DNA of 64,000 nucleotides from Crocinitomicaceae bacterium (GCA_002707155.1 PAME01000001.1:821496-885495), one strand, 5' to 3'. Shown: positions 42,630 through 51,484, counted from the stretch's first letter. Translations and numbers: made by a program. The notes: a model not told the origin generated them from the letters alone.

Positions 42630-45461
42630 ATGATTAAAATAAGAATAGGACTTTTAGGAATAGCTATAGGAATAATTGCTTTGTTTTTTGTCAATAGAGA
42701 TAAGAGCCTCGAATCAACTGAGTTTAAAAATGTTGATGGACACGCGGAAGCTCGCGCAAAATGGTTACGCTCGCGATTGGTTGATCCTCAAACAGGAGAA
42801 ATTCCTGTAAACATGAGACAAAGAGAATTGACTTTTGCTAAAACTTTACCAAAGTCAATATTTAGTTCAAAGGGCAGCAGAGCAGACGACTCCTTGAGCT
42901 ATATTAGGAGAGGCCCGCAGAATGCTGGCGGAAGAACAAGAGCGCTTGCGGTTGATTTGTCAAATACTTCTAATATTCTAGCTGGTGGTGTTTCTGGTGG
43001 TATGTGGAGAAGTACAAACTTTGGCCTAACCTGGAGCAAAGTATCCAGTAACGATTATGTGCAGAATATTAGCTGTATCGTTCAAGATTCGAGACCGGGA
43101 AAAAAAGATGTTTGGTATGCTGGAACGGGTGAAGGTCGAGGTTCACTAACAGGAAATGATTTCACGCTATTAGGAAATGGGTTATTAAAATCAACGAATA
43201 AAGGGGTAACATGGACCCCTTTGGCATCAACTCAAGTAGAAAAAGTAAATAATGCTGGAGATTGGGGAATAATTTGGAGTTTAGCAATAGACCCGAGTAA
43301 TACTTCACAAGATGAAGTATATGCGGCGGCTAATGGAGTTATCATGAAAAGTATAGATGGCGGTGCCACTTGGAAGAAAGTGCTGGGAGGAAACAACTCT
43401 TCTGCTTCATTTTATGCTGATGTTAAAGTAACATCGACTGGAGTGGTTTATGCTGCTCTATCTAGACATATCAATCAACCAAATCCTGGTGTTTACCGAT
43501 CTGTTGATGGGGAAACATGGGTAAACATAACTGGAGCTGTATGGCCTAGTAATTACGAAAGAATTGTATTTGATATTGCAGGGTCTGACGAAGATGAATT
43601 GGTCTTTCTAACTCGAACTCCAGGTTCTGGATCCAAAGCAGACCCTTCTTCAACTGATAACGAATACTCCAGTTTGTTTAAATACAATTATTTAAGCGGA
43701 GATGGCAGCGGCTCTGGTGGTGTTTGGACAAACCTTTCTTCCAATATCCCTTCCAATACAAACGCATATTACACGTTTGATACTCAAAGTAATTACAATA
43801 TGATCGTTAGAATTGACCCTTTTGATAAAAGTATTGTTTACATAGGTTCGACTAATCTATTTCGGTCAACTGACGGTTTTACCACTAGAAATAATACCGT
43901 TCAAATAGGAGGATACAATCCAAAAGCATTTACAGAACCAGCCGAATACCGATACCCTAATCAGCATCCCGATCAGCATAATTTAATATTTCTACCTAAT
44001 AATTCCAGTGAGGCTTTTTCAGCTTCAGACGGTGGAGTTTCTTTTACAAATAACATTAAAGCTGCCGAGGTAGAGTGGCAGTTTAAGAACAGTGGATATT
44101 TTACTTCCCAATTCCACACAGTTGCAATAGATCACCTCGTAAAGAACAATGCAATTCTTGGTGGTTTACAGGATAATGGTACCTTTTACACAAACAGTGC
44201 AAGTAACAGAAAGGATTGGAAAGATCCTCTGCAATCCGATGGTTCATATTGCGCCGTTGAGGATGGTACTTTGTCTGATGGTTCAGGAGTTTATTATGTC
44301 TCAAGTCAATATGGCAGAACCTACCGGATTAGAATGAACGGTAGTGGTGATAAAACAGCATCGGTAAGGTTAGACCCAACGGCTGCAAATCAATTCAATA
44401 GATCCGCAAATTTCGACTTTATAAATCCCTTCGAACTAGACTATGTAGATAATAACGTGATGTATATGCTTTATAAAGATGGCGCTGGTGGGCCGTCTCG
44501 AATTAAAGTTCACAATTCTTTAAAATCAATAAATATAGACAACACGGATGTGACTCGTAATGATTGGTCAACCATGAACTTTGCATTTCCTCGGTCAATT
44601 ACTGCTATGGTAAGCAGTCGTTCTAACCCTGCACATAGATTGTATGTTGGAACTTCAAATGGATCTATGTACCGAGTGGAAAAAGCGAACGACTTAAGCA
44701 CAACGGTAGTAACGGAAATATCTACTCTTCCTCAAGTGTTGAAAGGCACTTATGTTAGTGATTTTGCAGTGCATCCAGATGATGCTGATAAAGTCTTGGC
44801 TGTTTATTCAAATTATAGTGCATACAGTATTTTTTATTCAGAAAATGGAGGAGACACTTGGGAGTTGGCTGCAGGTAATTTAGAAGACGAGCTGGATGCA
44901 GGTATACCTCAAGCGGCTTTAGGGTTGGGCAATGGTCCCTCTGTAAGATGTGCTGCTATTCTTGAAACCGATTCTGGGGCAGCATATTATGTTGGAACAA
45001 GCATTGGACTTTTTGCAACGAACAAGTTGGATGGGGAAAATACGGTATGGAGTCAACAGTCTCCAGACCTTATTGGAAATGCAATAGTTGATAAAATGGA
45101 CACTAGAGATTCCGATAACTATTTAGCAATCGCAACGCATGGCAGCGGTATATTTGGTGTTAACGTAAGCAGTTCTTCATTAATTGGCAAAGAGGAGTAT
45201 CTATCTACAAATAATTTAGATGTTAGTGTTTACCCGAATCCTAGTAGAGGGTTGGTTAACTTGAATTGGGAAAAGTCAAACGAACAGCTCACATCTTACC
45301 TTTTGTTTGATGAGCTTGGAAGGTTAAAGCTGGAAGGAGAAATTAATAGTTCAAATAAAGCTACCCTAATAGATGCGAGCATTTTACCATCAGGGGTTTA
45401 TTATCTTGAAGTAAAAAGTGAGTTTTCTAAAATGACCAAAAAATTGGTTGTAAATACTTAA
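42630..45461 (+). CDS. Large secreted BNR/VPS10-like beta-propeller protein with T9SS domain (paralogue 2)
   Basis: This 943-residue protein shares its whole plan with paralogue 1. An N-terminal membrane/signal segment is followed by RRGPQNAGGRTRALAVDLSNT, then Asp-box repeats (STNFGLTWSKVS, STNKGVTWTPLA, SIDGGATWKKVL, SENGGDTWELAA) and the shared LGGLQDNGTFY and VHPDDADKVLAVYSNY segments. It ends in a T9SS type A domain (YPNPSRGLVNL to KKLVVNT). It arose by duplication of a common ancestor with the gene at 39470. The function is unknown; adhesion or glycan binding at the surface is a reasonable guess. Confidence 0.88.
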   Translation: MIKIRIGLLGIAIGIIALFFVNRDKSLESTEFKNVDGHAEARAKWLRSRLVDPQTGEIPVNMRQRELTFAKTLPKSIFSSKGSRADDSLSYIRRGPQNAGGRTRALAVDLSNTSNILAGGVSGGMWRSTNFGLTWSKVSSNDYVQNISCIVQDSRPGKKDVWYAGTGEGRGSLTGNDFTLLGNGLLKSTNKGVTWTPLASTQVEKVNNAGDWGIIWSLAIDPSNTSQDEVYAAANGVIMKSIDGGATWKKVLGGNNSSASFYADVKVTSTGVVYAALSRHINQPNPGVYRSVDGETWVNITGAVWPSNYERIVFDIAGSDEDELVFLTRTPGSGSKADPSSTDNEYSSLFKYNYLSGDGSGSGGVWTNLSSNIPSNTNAYYTFDTQSNYNMIVRIDPFDKSIVYIGSTNLFRSTDGFTTRNNTVQIGGYNPKAFTEPAEYRYPNQHPDQHNLIFLPNNSSEAFSASDGGVSFTNNIKAAEVEWQFKNSGYFTSQFHTVAIDHLVKNNAILGGLQDNGTFYTNSASNRKDWKDPLQSDGSYCAVEDGTLSDGSGVYYVSSQYGRTYRIRMNGSGDKTASVRLDPTAANQFNRSANFDFINPFELDYVDNNVMYMLYKDGAGGPSRIKVHNSLKSINIDNTDVTRNDWSTMNFAFPRSITAMVSSRSNPAHRLYVGTSNGSMYRVEKANDLSTTVVTEISTLPQVLKGTYVSDFAVHPDDADKVLAVYSNYSAYSIFYSENGGDTWELAAGNLEDELDAGIPQAALGLGNGPSVRCAAILETDSGAAYYVGTSIGLFATNKLDGENTVWSQQSPDLIGNAIVDKMDTRDSDNYLAIATHGSGIFGVNVSSSSLIGKEEYLSTNNLDVSVYPNPSRGLVNLNWEKSNEQLTSYLLFDELGRLKLEGEINSSNKATLIDASILPSGVYYLEVKSEFSKMTKKLVVNT

Positions 45462-45492
45462 GTAGAGTAGGAAGCTATTTTTAGCCCTAACA

Positions 45493-45500
45493 TACATTTG
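45493..45500 (+). promoter_or_regulatory. -7 promoter element of the YdcF gene
   Basis: TACATTTG fits TAnnTTTG and ends 4 bp before the ATG at 45505. This is another candidate leaderless start. Confidence 0.5.
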
Positions 45501-45504
45501 CAGC

Positions 45505-46266
45505 ATGTTTCATGTGGTTTCTAAAATTCTATTTGTCCTCACTACTCCAATAGTTTGGATTTTCATACTTTTTATTGCTGCTGTCACGGTAAAGAATACA
45601 AAGCGTAAAAAATATTTTCTAATCGCTGGTTTTGCAACCTTTTATCTTTTCTCAAATTCATTTGTGTTCGATGAGATTGTTGGGGCTTGGGAGCCTGAAA
45701 TGAATACAGTTTCAATTCATGAAAAATATGATTTAGCAATTGTTTTAGGAGGCTATTCCGATTTTGCCCCAGGAGTAAAACAAGTAAACTTTGGAGCTAC
45801 AGCCGATAGGCTAAATGCTGTATTGCCCTTGTATGAATCGGGTCAGGTAAAACGAATATTGCTTTCTGGTGGTGCTGGAAATTTGTATGACTTTAATGGT
45901 GCAGAGGCAGAATATATAACTGAGTATCTGAAATCAATAGGAGTAAAATCAAAACATATAATAGTAGAGCCCAAGTCTAGAAATACCTATCAAAACGCCG
46001 TTGAAGCGAAAAGAATAATAGACAGTTTGGGAATTGAGAGTAATGTACTTCTAATTACCTCAACCACTCATATGAAAAGATCTTCAGCGTGTTTCGACAA
46101 GCAGCTTATTAAATATGATGAATATCGAGTGGACGGTTTAACAGGAGAAAGAAAGTTCTACCTCGATCACCTCTTTATACCAAACGCGGAAACTCTTTTT
46201 AAATGGAATATAATAATTCACGAATGGCTGGGTTTGATTAGTTATAAAATTGCCGGATACATTTAA
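45505..46266 (+). CDS. YdcF/ElyC family protein (DUF218)
   Basis: The 253-residue membrane protein has two N-terminal transmembrane helices (residues ~8-28 and ~36-56). A DUF218 domain follows: AIVLGGYSDFAPG near residue 79, RLNAVLPLYESGQVKRILLSGGAG, the PKSRNTYQNAVEAK motif near 155, and VLLITSTTHMKRS. The E. coli relative ElyC is needed for peptidoglycan/lipid-carrier metabolism, and family members may bind nucleotide-like ligands. It lies 2 bp ahead of the next gene, suggesting an operon. Confidence 0.9.
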   Translation: MFHVVSKILFVLTTPIVWIFILFIAAVTVKNTKRKKYFLIAGFATFYLFSNSFVFDEIVGAWEPEMNTVSIHEKYDLAIVLGGYSDFAPGVKQVNFGATADRLNAVLPLYESGQVKRILLSGGAGNLYDFNGAEAEYITEYLKSIGVKSKHIIVEPKSRNTYQNAVEAKRIIDSLGIESNVLLITSTTHMKRSSACFDKQLIKYDEYRVDGLTGERKFYLDHLFIPNAETLFKWNIIIHEWLGLISYKIAGYI

Positions 46267-46268
46267 TT

Positions 46269-46957
46269 ATGAGTGTAAAGTTCATCGTATTTTTTCTTTG
46301 CTGTTTCTTGAATGTTCACTTATTAGTTGGGCAAGAAGATGTGCTGCTTCCAGATAGCCCAGTTCAAGAAGTAACAGAGCAGAAAGTTGAGAATAATCAA
46401 GAGAATACTATGATGCTTGAGGCTGCTCCTGAAGAAGGAAAAAAAAAAAAGACAAAAAGCCTAAAGCGAAAAAGAAAGTAAAAGTTAAGAAGGAAGGACC
46501 TTTTTTGCTTGCTACCAACTCTAAACAAAAGCTGGTGCGAGAATTCGAAATAGGAGAAAAAGTTGCTTTTAAGACAAAAACAGATAATAAAGTTTTAAGG
46601 GGAGAAATAGAAGAAATTGATAAAGAGTACGTCAAAATTGATGGAAAACGCGTCAAAATCGCCAATTTGGTCATGGTTAAAAAGAAGTTTGTGAAAACTA
46701 TGGGTTGGAGAACAGTTGGGTTAACTCGTTTTGCAATTGGAACTGGAGTAGCGGCCGTCGGTGCTGGAATTGCTATTTTCTCCTTTCAACAAATCGATCC
46801 GAATAGTACCTATGTGATATGGGGTGCTTTGGGAGCCGTATTTGGAACTGGAGTGGGATTAGTAGGAACTCATCTAATGCTCAAGGGCTCCAAGGGAGTG
46901 TTTCAAAGCTCGAAATTAAGAATAGAAAAGAATTGGAAGTTTTCGGCTAAAATTTAA
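46269..46957 (+). CDS. Secreted Lys-rich membrane protein, split by a frameshift at a 12-A run
   Basis: Two frames clearly belong together. The first (46269-46481) gives a signal peptide (ending LLVGQ) and an acidic stretch, then reaches a run of 12 A at 46439-46450 and ends soon in basic residues. The second frame, entered at 46451, continues with DKKPKAKKKVKVKKEGPF, a beta-rich domain (FEIGEKVAFKTKTDNKVLRG) and a glycine-rich transmembrane hairpin (GTGVAAVGAGIAIF) to 46957. The zero-frame codons read A AAA AAG, a classical -1 slippery heptamer, and a -1 shift yields exactly the second frame. It could also be an assembly error or slippage-based phase variation. Full length would be about 229 residues; the family is not recognised. 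Confidence 0.7.
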
Positions 46958-47005
46958 CAAACGTGATTTTTGTTAAAATAAATATAAACCCTTTTCAATG
47001 TAGCT

Positions 47006-47022
47006 TGTTTAAAGTCTAAACA
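47006..47022. promoter_or_regulatory. Candidate operator TGTTTA-N5-TAAACA before the CarH/LitR gene
   Basis: The perfect inverted repeat TGTTTA-AAGTC-TAAACA ends 5 bp before the regulator's ATG. The right half (AAAGTCTAAACA) recurs upstream of the sigma-factor gene at 48043-48054. It is a plausible autoregulatory site. Confidence 0.6.
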
Positions 47023-47027
47023 GAATC

Positions 47028-47936
47028 ATGAGACAATATGTTATAAAAGACTTGGAAAGACTTTCAGGAGTTAAGGCCGGGACCATTAGAATATGGGAAC
47101 AGCGTTATGGTCTTTTGTCTCCAGTGCGTTCTGATACCAACATTCGTTGTTATCACGATAGCGACCTCAAGAAATTGTTGAATGTTTCAATGCTCCTTGA
47201 TAAGGGAATACGTATTTCTAAAATCAGCAAACTAAATGGTGCTGAGCTGAAAGAGGAGATAACCAAGTACATTGAAGAAGGCGAATCAATTAGCGAACAG
47301 ACAGACTTTTATATTCAAGCACTAGTAGTAGCTATGTTGGAAGTGGATGAAGCGCGGTTTAATAATTTATTTGCAAGAGCAGTAAACGAGAAGGGTTTTT
47401 TAAACGCAATCACAGAATATATCTACCCTTTCTTAGTAAAAGTGGGTATGATGTGGGGCATGGACGAAGTAAACCCTGGTCAAGAACACTTTATTAGTTG
47501 TCTCATACGTCAAAAACTAATAGCAGGAATAAATGAGCTGCCTATTCAAGCGGATTCAAAAAACGGACATAAATATGTGTTGTTTTGCTCGCAAGGCGAG
47601 TTGCACGAGATAGGGCTTATTTTGGCAAACTATATTTTAAGAAGCCATGGTTATCAAGTGATCTATTTAGGGCAAGATGTCCCGTTAAGAGACATTGAGC
47701 AGGTTGTGGAAGAAGCTAATCCAAGCCATTTGCTCTCAATTTTCACTGCAGCTAGAACTCCAAAGGAATATGAGAAAATGCTAAAAGAATATGATGCAGC
47801 TTTCAAGCATACTAAATTGGTGTATAGCGGCTTAAATTATTACTTAGATAAAATAAACTGGCAACCTCCAAGTAACGTGCTTGTGATCCAGGGGGCTGAT
47901 GATTTTATCAAGCACTTAAATAAAGTTCCCGTTTAA
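47028..47936 (+). CDS. MerR-family B12-dependent photoreceptor regulator (CarH/LitR-like)
   Basis: The 302-residue protein has an N-terminal MerR winged helix (VKAGTIRIWEQRYGL near residue 15). A helical bundle follows with the W-x9-EH signature of light-sensing CarH proteins (tryptophan in MMWGMDE, then GQEH, near residues 142-153). The B12-binding domain comes next with the ExHxxG cobalamin motif in GELHEIG near residue 191. In CarH/LitR, adenosylcobalamin-bound tetramers repress DNA in the dark and light breaks the Co-C bond. The gene precedes a sigma factor and carotenoid genes, as expected for light-induced carotenogenesis. Confidence 0.9.
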   Translation: MRQYVIKDLERLSGVKAGTIRIWEQRYGLLSPVRSDTNIRCYHDSDLKKLLNVSMLLDKGIRISKISKLNGAELKEEITKYIEEGESISEQTDFYIQALVVAMLEVDEARFNNLFARAVNEKGFLNAITEYIYPFLVKVGMMWGMDEVNPGQEHFISCLIRQKLIAGINELPIQADSKNGHKYVLFCSQGELHEIGLILANYILRSHGYQVIYLGQDVPLRDIEQVVEEANPSHLLSIFTAARTPKEYEKMLKEYDAAFKHTKLVYSGLNYYLDKINWQPPSNVLVIQGADDFIKHLNKVPV

Positions 47937-47966
47937 AAGAAAAAATCAAAATTTAGTTAAGGTTTG

Positions 47967-48000
47967 ACCCTCGTGAATTATTTTCGCGAGGGTTTTTATT
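47967..48000 (+). terminator. Rho-independent terminator after the CarH/LitR gene
   Basis: ACCCTCGTGAA (47967-47977) pairs with TTCGCGAGGGT (47983-47993) and is followed by TTTTTATTTT. It separates the regulator from the sigma/crt operon. Confidence 0.88.
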
Positions 48001-48024
48001 TTAAATTAGCCGCTGTGACTAGTT

Positions 48025-48117
48025 TGTTTAACATTTTATTAAAAAGTCTAAACAAAATGTTGTTTTGGGTAAAATAGAATGTATATTTGTTTAACGAAAA
48101 CAATTAAACATTAAACA
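48025..48117 (+). promoter_or_regulatory. Regulatory region of the sigma/crt operon: promoter plus TGTTTA/TAAACA half-sites
   Basis: Half-sites TGTTTA lie at 48025-48030 and 48088-48093. TAAACA half-sites lie at 48049-48054, 48105-48110 and 48112-48117. A promoter with TTG at 48060-48062, a 19-bp spacer and TATATTTG at 48082-48089 overlaps the second TGTTTA, so a bound repressor would block it. The CarH/LitR protein encoded upstream is the likely binder. Confidence 0.6.
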
Positions 48118-48119
48118 AA

Positions 48120-48632
48120 ATGTCTACACTAGAATTTAACGAGTTATTAGTAAGCTACAAAAGTCCACTTCAATTTTTTGCTTTAAAGCTTACCGCAGAT
48201 GAGGAAGAAGCGAAAGATCTTTTGCAAGAAACAATGTTGAAAGCACTTACGTATAGAGATAAGTTATTGACTAAGTCATCTATTAAAGGGTGGTTGTATA
48301 CCATTATGAAAAATACATTCATAAATCAGTACAGAAGAGGATCTAAGTTTAATCAAATCATGGATAAAATGCAGGCTCAGGCTTACGTAAGCACGGGTTC
48401 GTCAAATGTTTCTATTCCGCCGGATAAGAAAATTAATGTGTTAAACATGGAAGAGGCAATAGAAGGTCTTTCGGATGACTATAAGATTCCTTTCCAGCGC
48501 AAGCTTGAAGGTTATAAGTACAAGGAAATAGGAGATGAAATGGGAATTCCAATTGGAACGGTAAAAAGTAGAATTTTTCTAGCAAGAAAACAATTGATGA
48601 GTCAATTGCCCGAGTTTAATAGAAATGTCTGA
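48120..48632 (+). CDS. ECF-type RNA polymerase sigma factor (LitS-like)
   Basis: The 170-residue protein has sigma-70 region 2 (FALKLTADEEEAKDLLQETMLKAL, near residues 20-45, and IKGWLYTIMKNTFINQYR for -10 recognition). Region 4 is at the C-terminus (DDYKIPFQRKLEGYKYKEIGDEMGIPIGTVKSRIFLARKQL). No anti-sigma gene is adjacent. In Streptomyces, the light-induced sigma LitS is controlled by LitR next door and drives crt genes; the same order occurs here. Its stop overlaps the crtI ATG by 8 bp, so sigma and carotenoid genes are co-expressed. Confidence 0.9.
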   Translation: MSTLEFNELLVSYKSPLQFFALKLTADEEEAKDLLQETMLKALTYRDKLLTKSSIKGWLYTIMKNTFINQYRRGSKFNQIMDKMQAQAYVSTGSSNVSIPPDKKINVLNMEEAIEGLSDDYKIPFQRKLEGYKYKEIGDEMGIPIGTVKSRIFLARKQLMSQLPEFNRNV

Positions 48633-50097
48633 TTCAATTGCTGTCATAGGGTCTGGTTTTGCATCACTAGCAGCAGCTACAACACTAGCTGCAGCCGGTG
48701 AAAAGGTTAATGTCTACGAAAAGAATGAGTCCGCAGGCGGTCGTGCCCGAAAGTTTGAAACGAACGGTTTCACCTTTGACATGGGGCCCAGTTGGTATTG
48801 GATGCCCGAGGTTTTTGAGAAATACTTTAATCGCTTCGGAAAATCAGTTTCTGACTATTATGACTTAGTTAGACTTTCACCCTCTTATCGTGTTTATTTT
48901 GGTAAGGGAGATTTTGTTGACGTACCCGCTAACAAAAAAGAGCTCTTTGAACTTTTTGAATCGATTGAGAAAGGCAGCGCTCAAGAGTTGAACAAATTTT
49001 TGAAGGACGCAGCATATAAATATGAGGTTGGAGTAAATAAATTGGTTTACAAGCCATCCACTTCAATTATGGAATTTGCAAATGCAGAAGTAATTGGAGG
49101 TGCTTTAAAATTGAATCTTTTTTCCTCAATTGCAAAGCAGATTGATAAGCAATTTAAAAACGAGAAGCTACGTCAAATTTTAAAGTTTCCCGTGCTATTC
49201 CTTGGCTCAAAGCCCGAAAATATTCCGTCATTATACAGCTTGATGAACTATGCTGATCTTGAACTGGGTACTTGGTATCCAATCGGAGGAATGCACAAAA
49301 TTGTTGAAGGTATGGTGAAGTTGGCGGAAGAAAAAGGCGTTGAATTTCATTACAATTCTCCGGTGGAAAAGCTTTGCTTAACTGAAAAAAAAGTTAGCGG
49401 TGTGCAGGTGAAGGGTCAGGAAATAAAAAGTAAAGCCGTTATTGCAGGAGCAGATTACCATCACGTTGATAAAAATTTATTGCCAGAAAATAAGCGTATG
49501 TATTCCGAGAAATATTGGGATAATCGCGTGTTGGCACCTTCTTCGTTGCTTTTTTATCTTGGCCTTAATAAGAAGGTGACTAACTTAAAGCACCACAATC
49601 TCTTTTTTGATACTGATTTTGCAAAACACGCCGAAGAAATTTACGATGAGCCACAGTGGCCGTCAAACCCTTTGTTTTATGTTTGCGTTCCTTCAATAAC
49701 CGACTATACTGTCGCTCCTGAGGGATGTGAAAACTTGTTTGTATTGATGCCAATTGCACCAGACCTATCTGATAATGAGGAAATGCGTGAGCGTTATTTC
49801 AATATCTTGCTGAATCGCTTAGAAGACATAACAGGTGAACAAATTAAAAACCACGTTACTTCCAAGCGCTCATACTGCGTGGAAGATTTTAAATCGGATT
49901 ACAATTCTTACAAAGGAAATGCATATGGATTGGCAAATACGTTAACCCAAACCGCATTTCTAAAACCTAAATTACAAAACCGACACCTTCCAAACTTATT
50001 TTACACAGGACAGCTTACAACTCCAGGTCCTGGAGTTCCTCCCTCCCTTATTTCGGGGCAGGTAGTTGCCGATTTTATGTTAAACAAAAAACTTTAG
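48625..50097 (+). CDS. crtI: Phytoene desaturase
   Basis: CrtI is an FAD-dependent enzyme that desaturates phytoene, in several steps, to lycopene or related coloured carotenes at the membrane. The 490-residue protein shows the N-terminal dinucleotide fold IAVIGSGFASLAAATTLAAAG with GRARKFETNGFTFDMGPSWYW. The C-terminal FAD/substrate signature NLFYTGQLTTPGPGVPPSLISG is near residue 455. It is the first structural gene of the carotenoid operon and overlaps the sigma gene. No lycopene cyclase or hydroxylase gene lies in the window, so the final pigment is unknown. Confidence 0.95.
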   Translation: MSDSIAVIGSGFASLAAATTLAAAGEKVNVYEKNESAGGRARKFETNGFTFDMGPSWYWMPEVFEKYFNRFGKSVSDYYDLVRLSPSYRVYFGKGDFVDVPANKKELFELFESIEKGSAQELNKFLKDAAYKYEVGVNKLVYKPSTSIMEFANAEVIGGALKLNLFSSIAKQIDKQFKNEKLRQILKFPVLFLGSKPENIPSLYSLMNYADLELGTWYPIGGMHKIVEGMVKLAEEKGVEFHYNSPVEKLCLTEKKVSGVQVKGQEIKSKAVIAGADYHHVDKNLLPENKRMYSEKYWDNRVLAPSSLLFYLGLNKKVTNLKHHNLFFDTDFAKHAEEIYDEPQWPSNPLFYVCVPSITDYTVAPEGCENLFVLMPIAPDLSDNEEMRERYFNILLNRLEDITGEQIKNHVTSKRSYCVEDFKSDYNSYKGNAYGLANTLTQTAFLKPKLQNRHLPNLFYTGQLTTPGPGVPPSLISGQVVADFMLNKKL

Positions 50098-50100
50098 TCC

Positions 50101-50943
50101 ATGGACGCTAAACAACTCTTTGATGACGTTTCTCAGCGAGTATCACAACAAACAACTCAAGCTTATTCGACGTCATTTTCATTGGGTATTGCCTGTTTAA
50201 ATGCTAACATTAAAAACCCGATTTATGGTATTTATGGTTTCGTGCGTTTTGCCGACGAAATCGTTGATTCGTTTCACGACTTTAACAAAAAAGAACTGTT
50301 AGAAGAATTTCGTCAAGACACCTTTAAGGCTATTGACAGAGGAATTAGTCTAAACCCTATTTTGAATAGTTTTCAGCATGCCGTTAATGATTTTAAAATC
50401 GATCATAAGCTAATTTATACTTTCTTAGACAGTATGGAGATGGATTTGCACGATGTAAAGTACACTCAAGCGAATTACGAAAAGTACATACTTGGTTCTG
50501 CTGAAGTAGTTGGTCTAATGTGCCTGAAAATATTTGTTTTAGGTGATGAGGCCTTGTACGAGAAGCTAAAACCAAATGCAATGAAATTAGGTTCGGCATT
50601 CCAAAAAATTAATTTCTTGCGGGACGTTAAGGATGATTTTGAAGATTTGGGTCGGAATTACTTTCCAAATGTGAACATTGCGAATATGACTAACGAGGAA
50701 AAAGCTGAAATTGAATCAGATATAAAGGCAGATTTTGAAGCAGGTTACGAAGGTATATTGCAACTTCCTAAGAGTGCAAGGTTTGGCGTATACCTAGCTT
50801 ATGTATATTATTTTGGATTATTCAAAAAAATTCAGAATACGCCAAGTAGTCAAATTAAAAAAGAGCGAATTCGTATTCCTAATTTTGGAAAATATGGCTT
50901 ATTCGTAAGCTCATATGTGCGTCATAATATTGGTATATTATGA
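50101..50943 (+). CDS. crtB: Phytoene synthase
   Basis: CrtB joins two geranylgeranyl diphosphates to phytoene, the first committed step of carotenoid synthesis. The 280-residue protein has both Mg2+-binding aspartate motifs: ADEIVDSF (DExxD, near residue 44) and NFLRDVKDDFEDLGRNYFP (near residue 173). Near the N-terminus is the YSTSFSLG motif. It starts 3 bp after crtI and its end overlaps the idi start by 4 bp. Confidence 0.95.
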   Translation: MDAKQLFDDVSQRVSQQTTQAYSTSFSLGIACLNANIKNPIYGIYGFVRFADEIVDSFHDFNKKELLEEFRQDTFKAIDRGISLNPILNSFQHAVNDFKIDHKLIYTFLDSMEMDLHDVKYTQANYEKYILGSAEVVGLMCLKIFVLGDEALYEKLKPNAMKLGSAFQKINFLRDVKDDFEDLGRNYFPNVNIANMTNEEKAEIESDIKADFEAGYEGILQLPKSARFGVYLAYVYYFGLFKKIQNTPSSQIKKERIRIPNFGKYGLFVSSYVRHNIGIL

Positions 50944-51482
50944 TAGCCGAATTGGAAACTGTGAATACAGATAAAGACGAAGTAATTTTAGTGAATGAAT
51001 TCGACCGAAGTGTTGGACTCATGAGCAAAATGGAGGCTCATGAAAAGGGAGTTTTGCACAGAGCGTTTTCCGTTTTTGTGGTGAATCCCTATGGAGAAAT
51101 AATGCTTCAGCGGCGTGCTTTGAGTAAATACCATTCCCCGGGATTGTGGACGAATACGTGTTGCAGTCATCAGCGCAAAGGTGAAGAAACTAGAGATGCT
51201 GCTCATAGAAGAATGAAAGAAGAAATGGGTTTTGATTGCCCAATGAGTGCTGCTTTTCAATTTACCTACAAAGCGGAATTTGATAATGGCATGATTGAAC
51301 ACGAATACGACCATGTTTTGATTGGTGAATTCAATGGTTCTGCCACGCCAAACCCTGAAGAAGTAGAGGAGTGGAAGTTTATGGCCATTGCTGATATCGA
51401 ATCGGGAATAGAAGAAAATCCAGAGCAATATACCGAATGGTTCAAAATTGCATTTCCTAAAGTAAAAGAATATTTAGCTTAA
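50940..51482 (+). CDS. idi: Isopentenyl-diphosphate delta-isomerase (type 1)
   Basis: Idi converts isopentenyl diphosphate to dimethylallyl diphosphate, supplying carotenoid precursors. The 180-residue protein is of the Nudix type: LHRAFSVFVVNPYGEIMLQRRA, catalytic cysteine in WTNTCCSHQRKGEE near residue 75, Nudix-like AAHRRMKEEMGFDCP near residue 88, and glutamate/metal residues in EHEYDHVLIG. Its ATG overlaps the crtB stop (ATGA). Its presence in the operon fits boosting of isoprenoid flux when pigments are made. Confidence 0.96.
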   Translation: MIAELETVNTDKDEVILVNEFDRSVGLMSKMEAHEKGVLHRAFSVFVVNPYGEIMLQRRALSKYHSPGLWTNTCCSHQRKGEETRDAAHRRMKEEMGFDCPMSAAFQFTYKAEFDNGMIEHEYDHVLIGEFNGSATPNPEEVEEWKFMAIADIESGIEENPEQYTEWFKIAFPKVKEYLA

Positions 51483-51484
51483 TT

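Noticed and set aside
50988..51428. 146-residue minus-strand ORF opposite idi
   Set aside because: It is the complementary shadow of idi, with no recognisable domain or ribosome-binding site.
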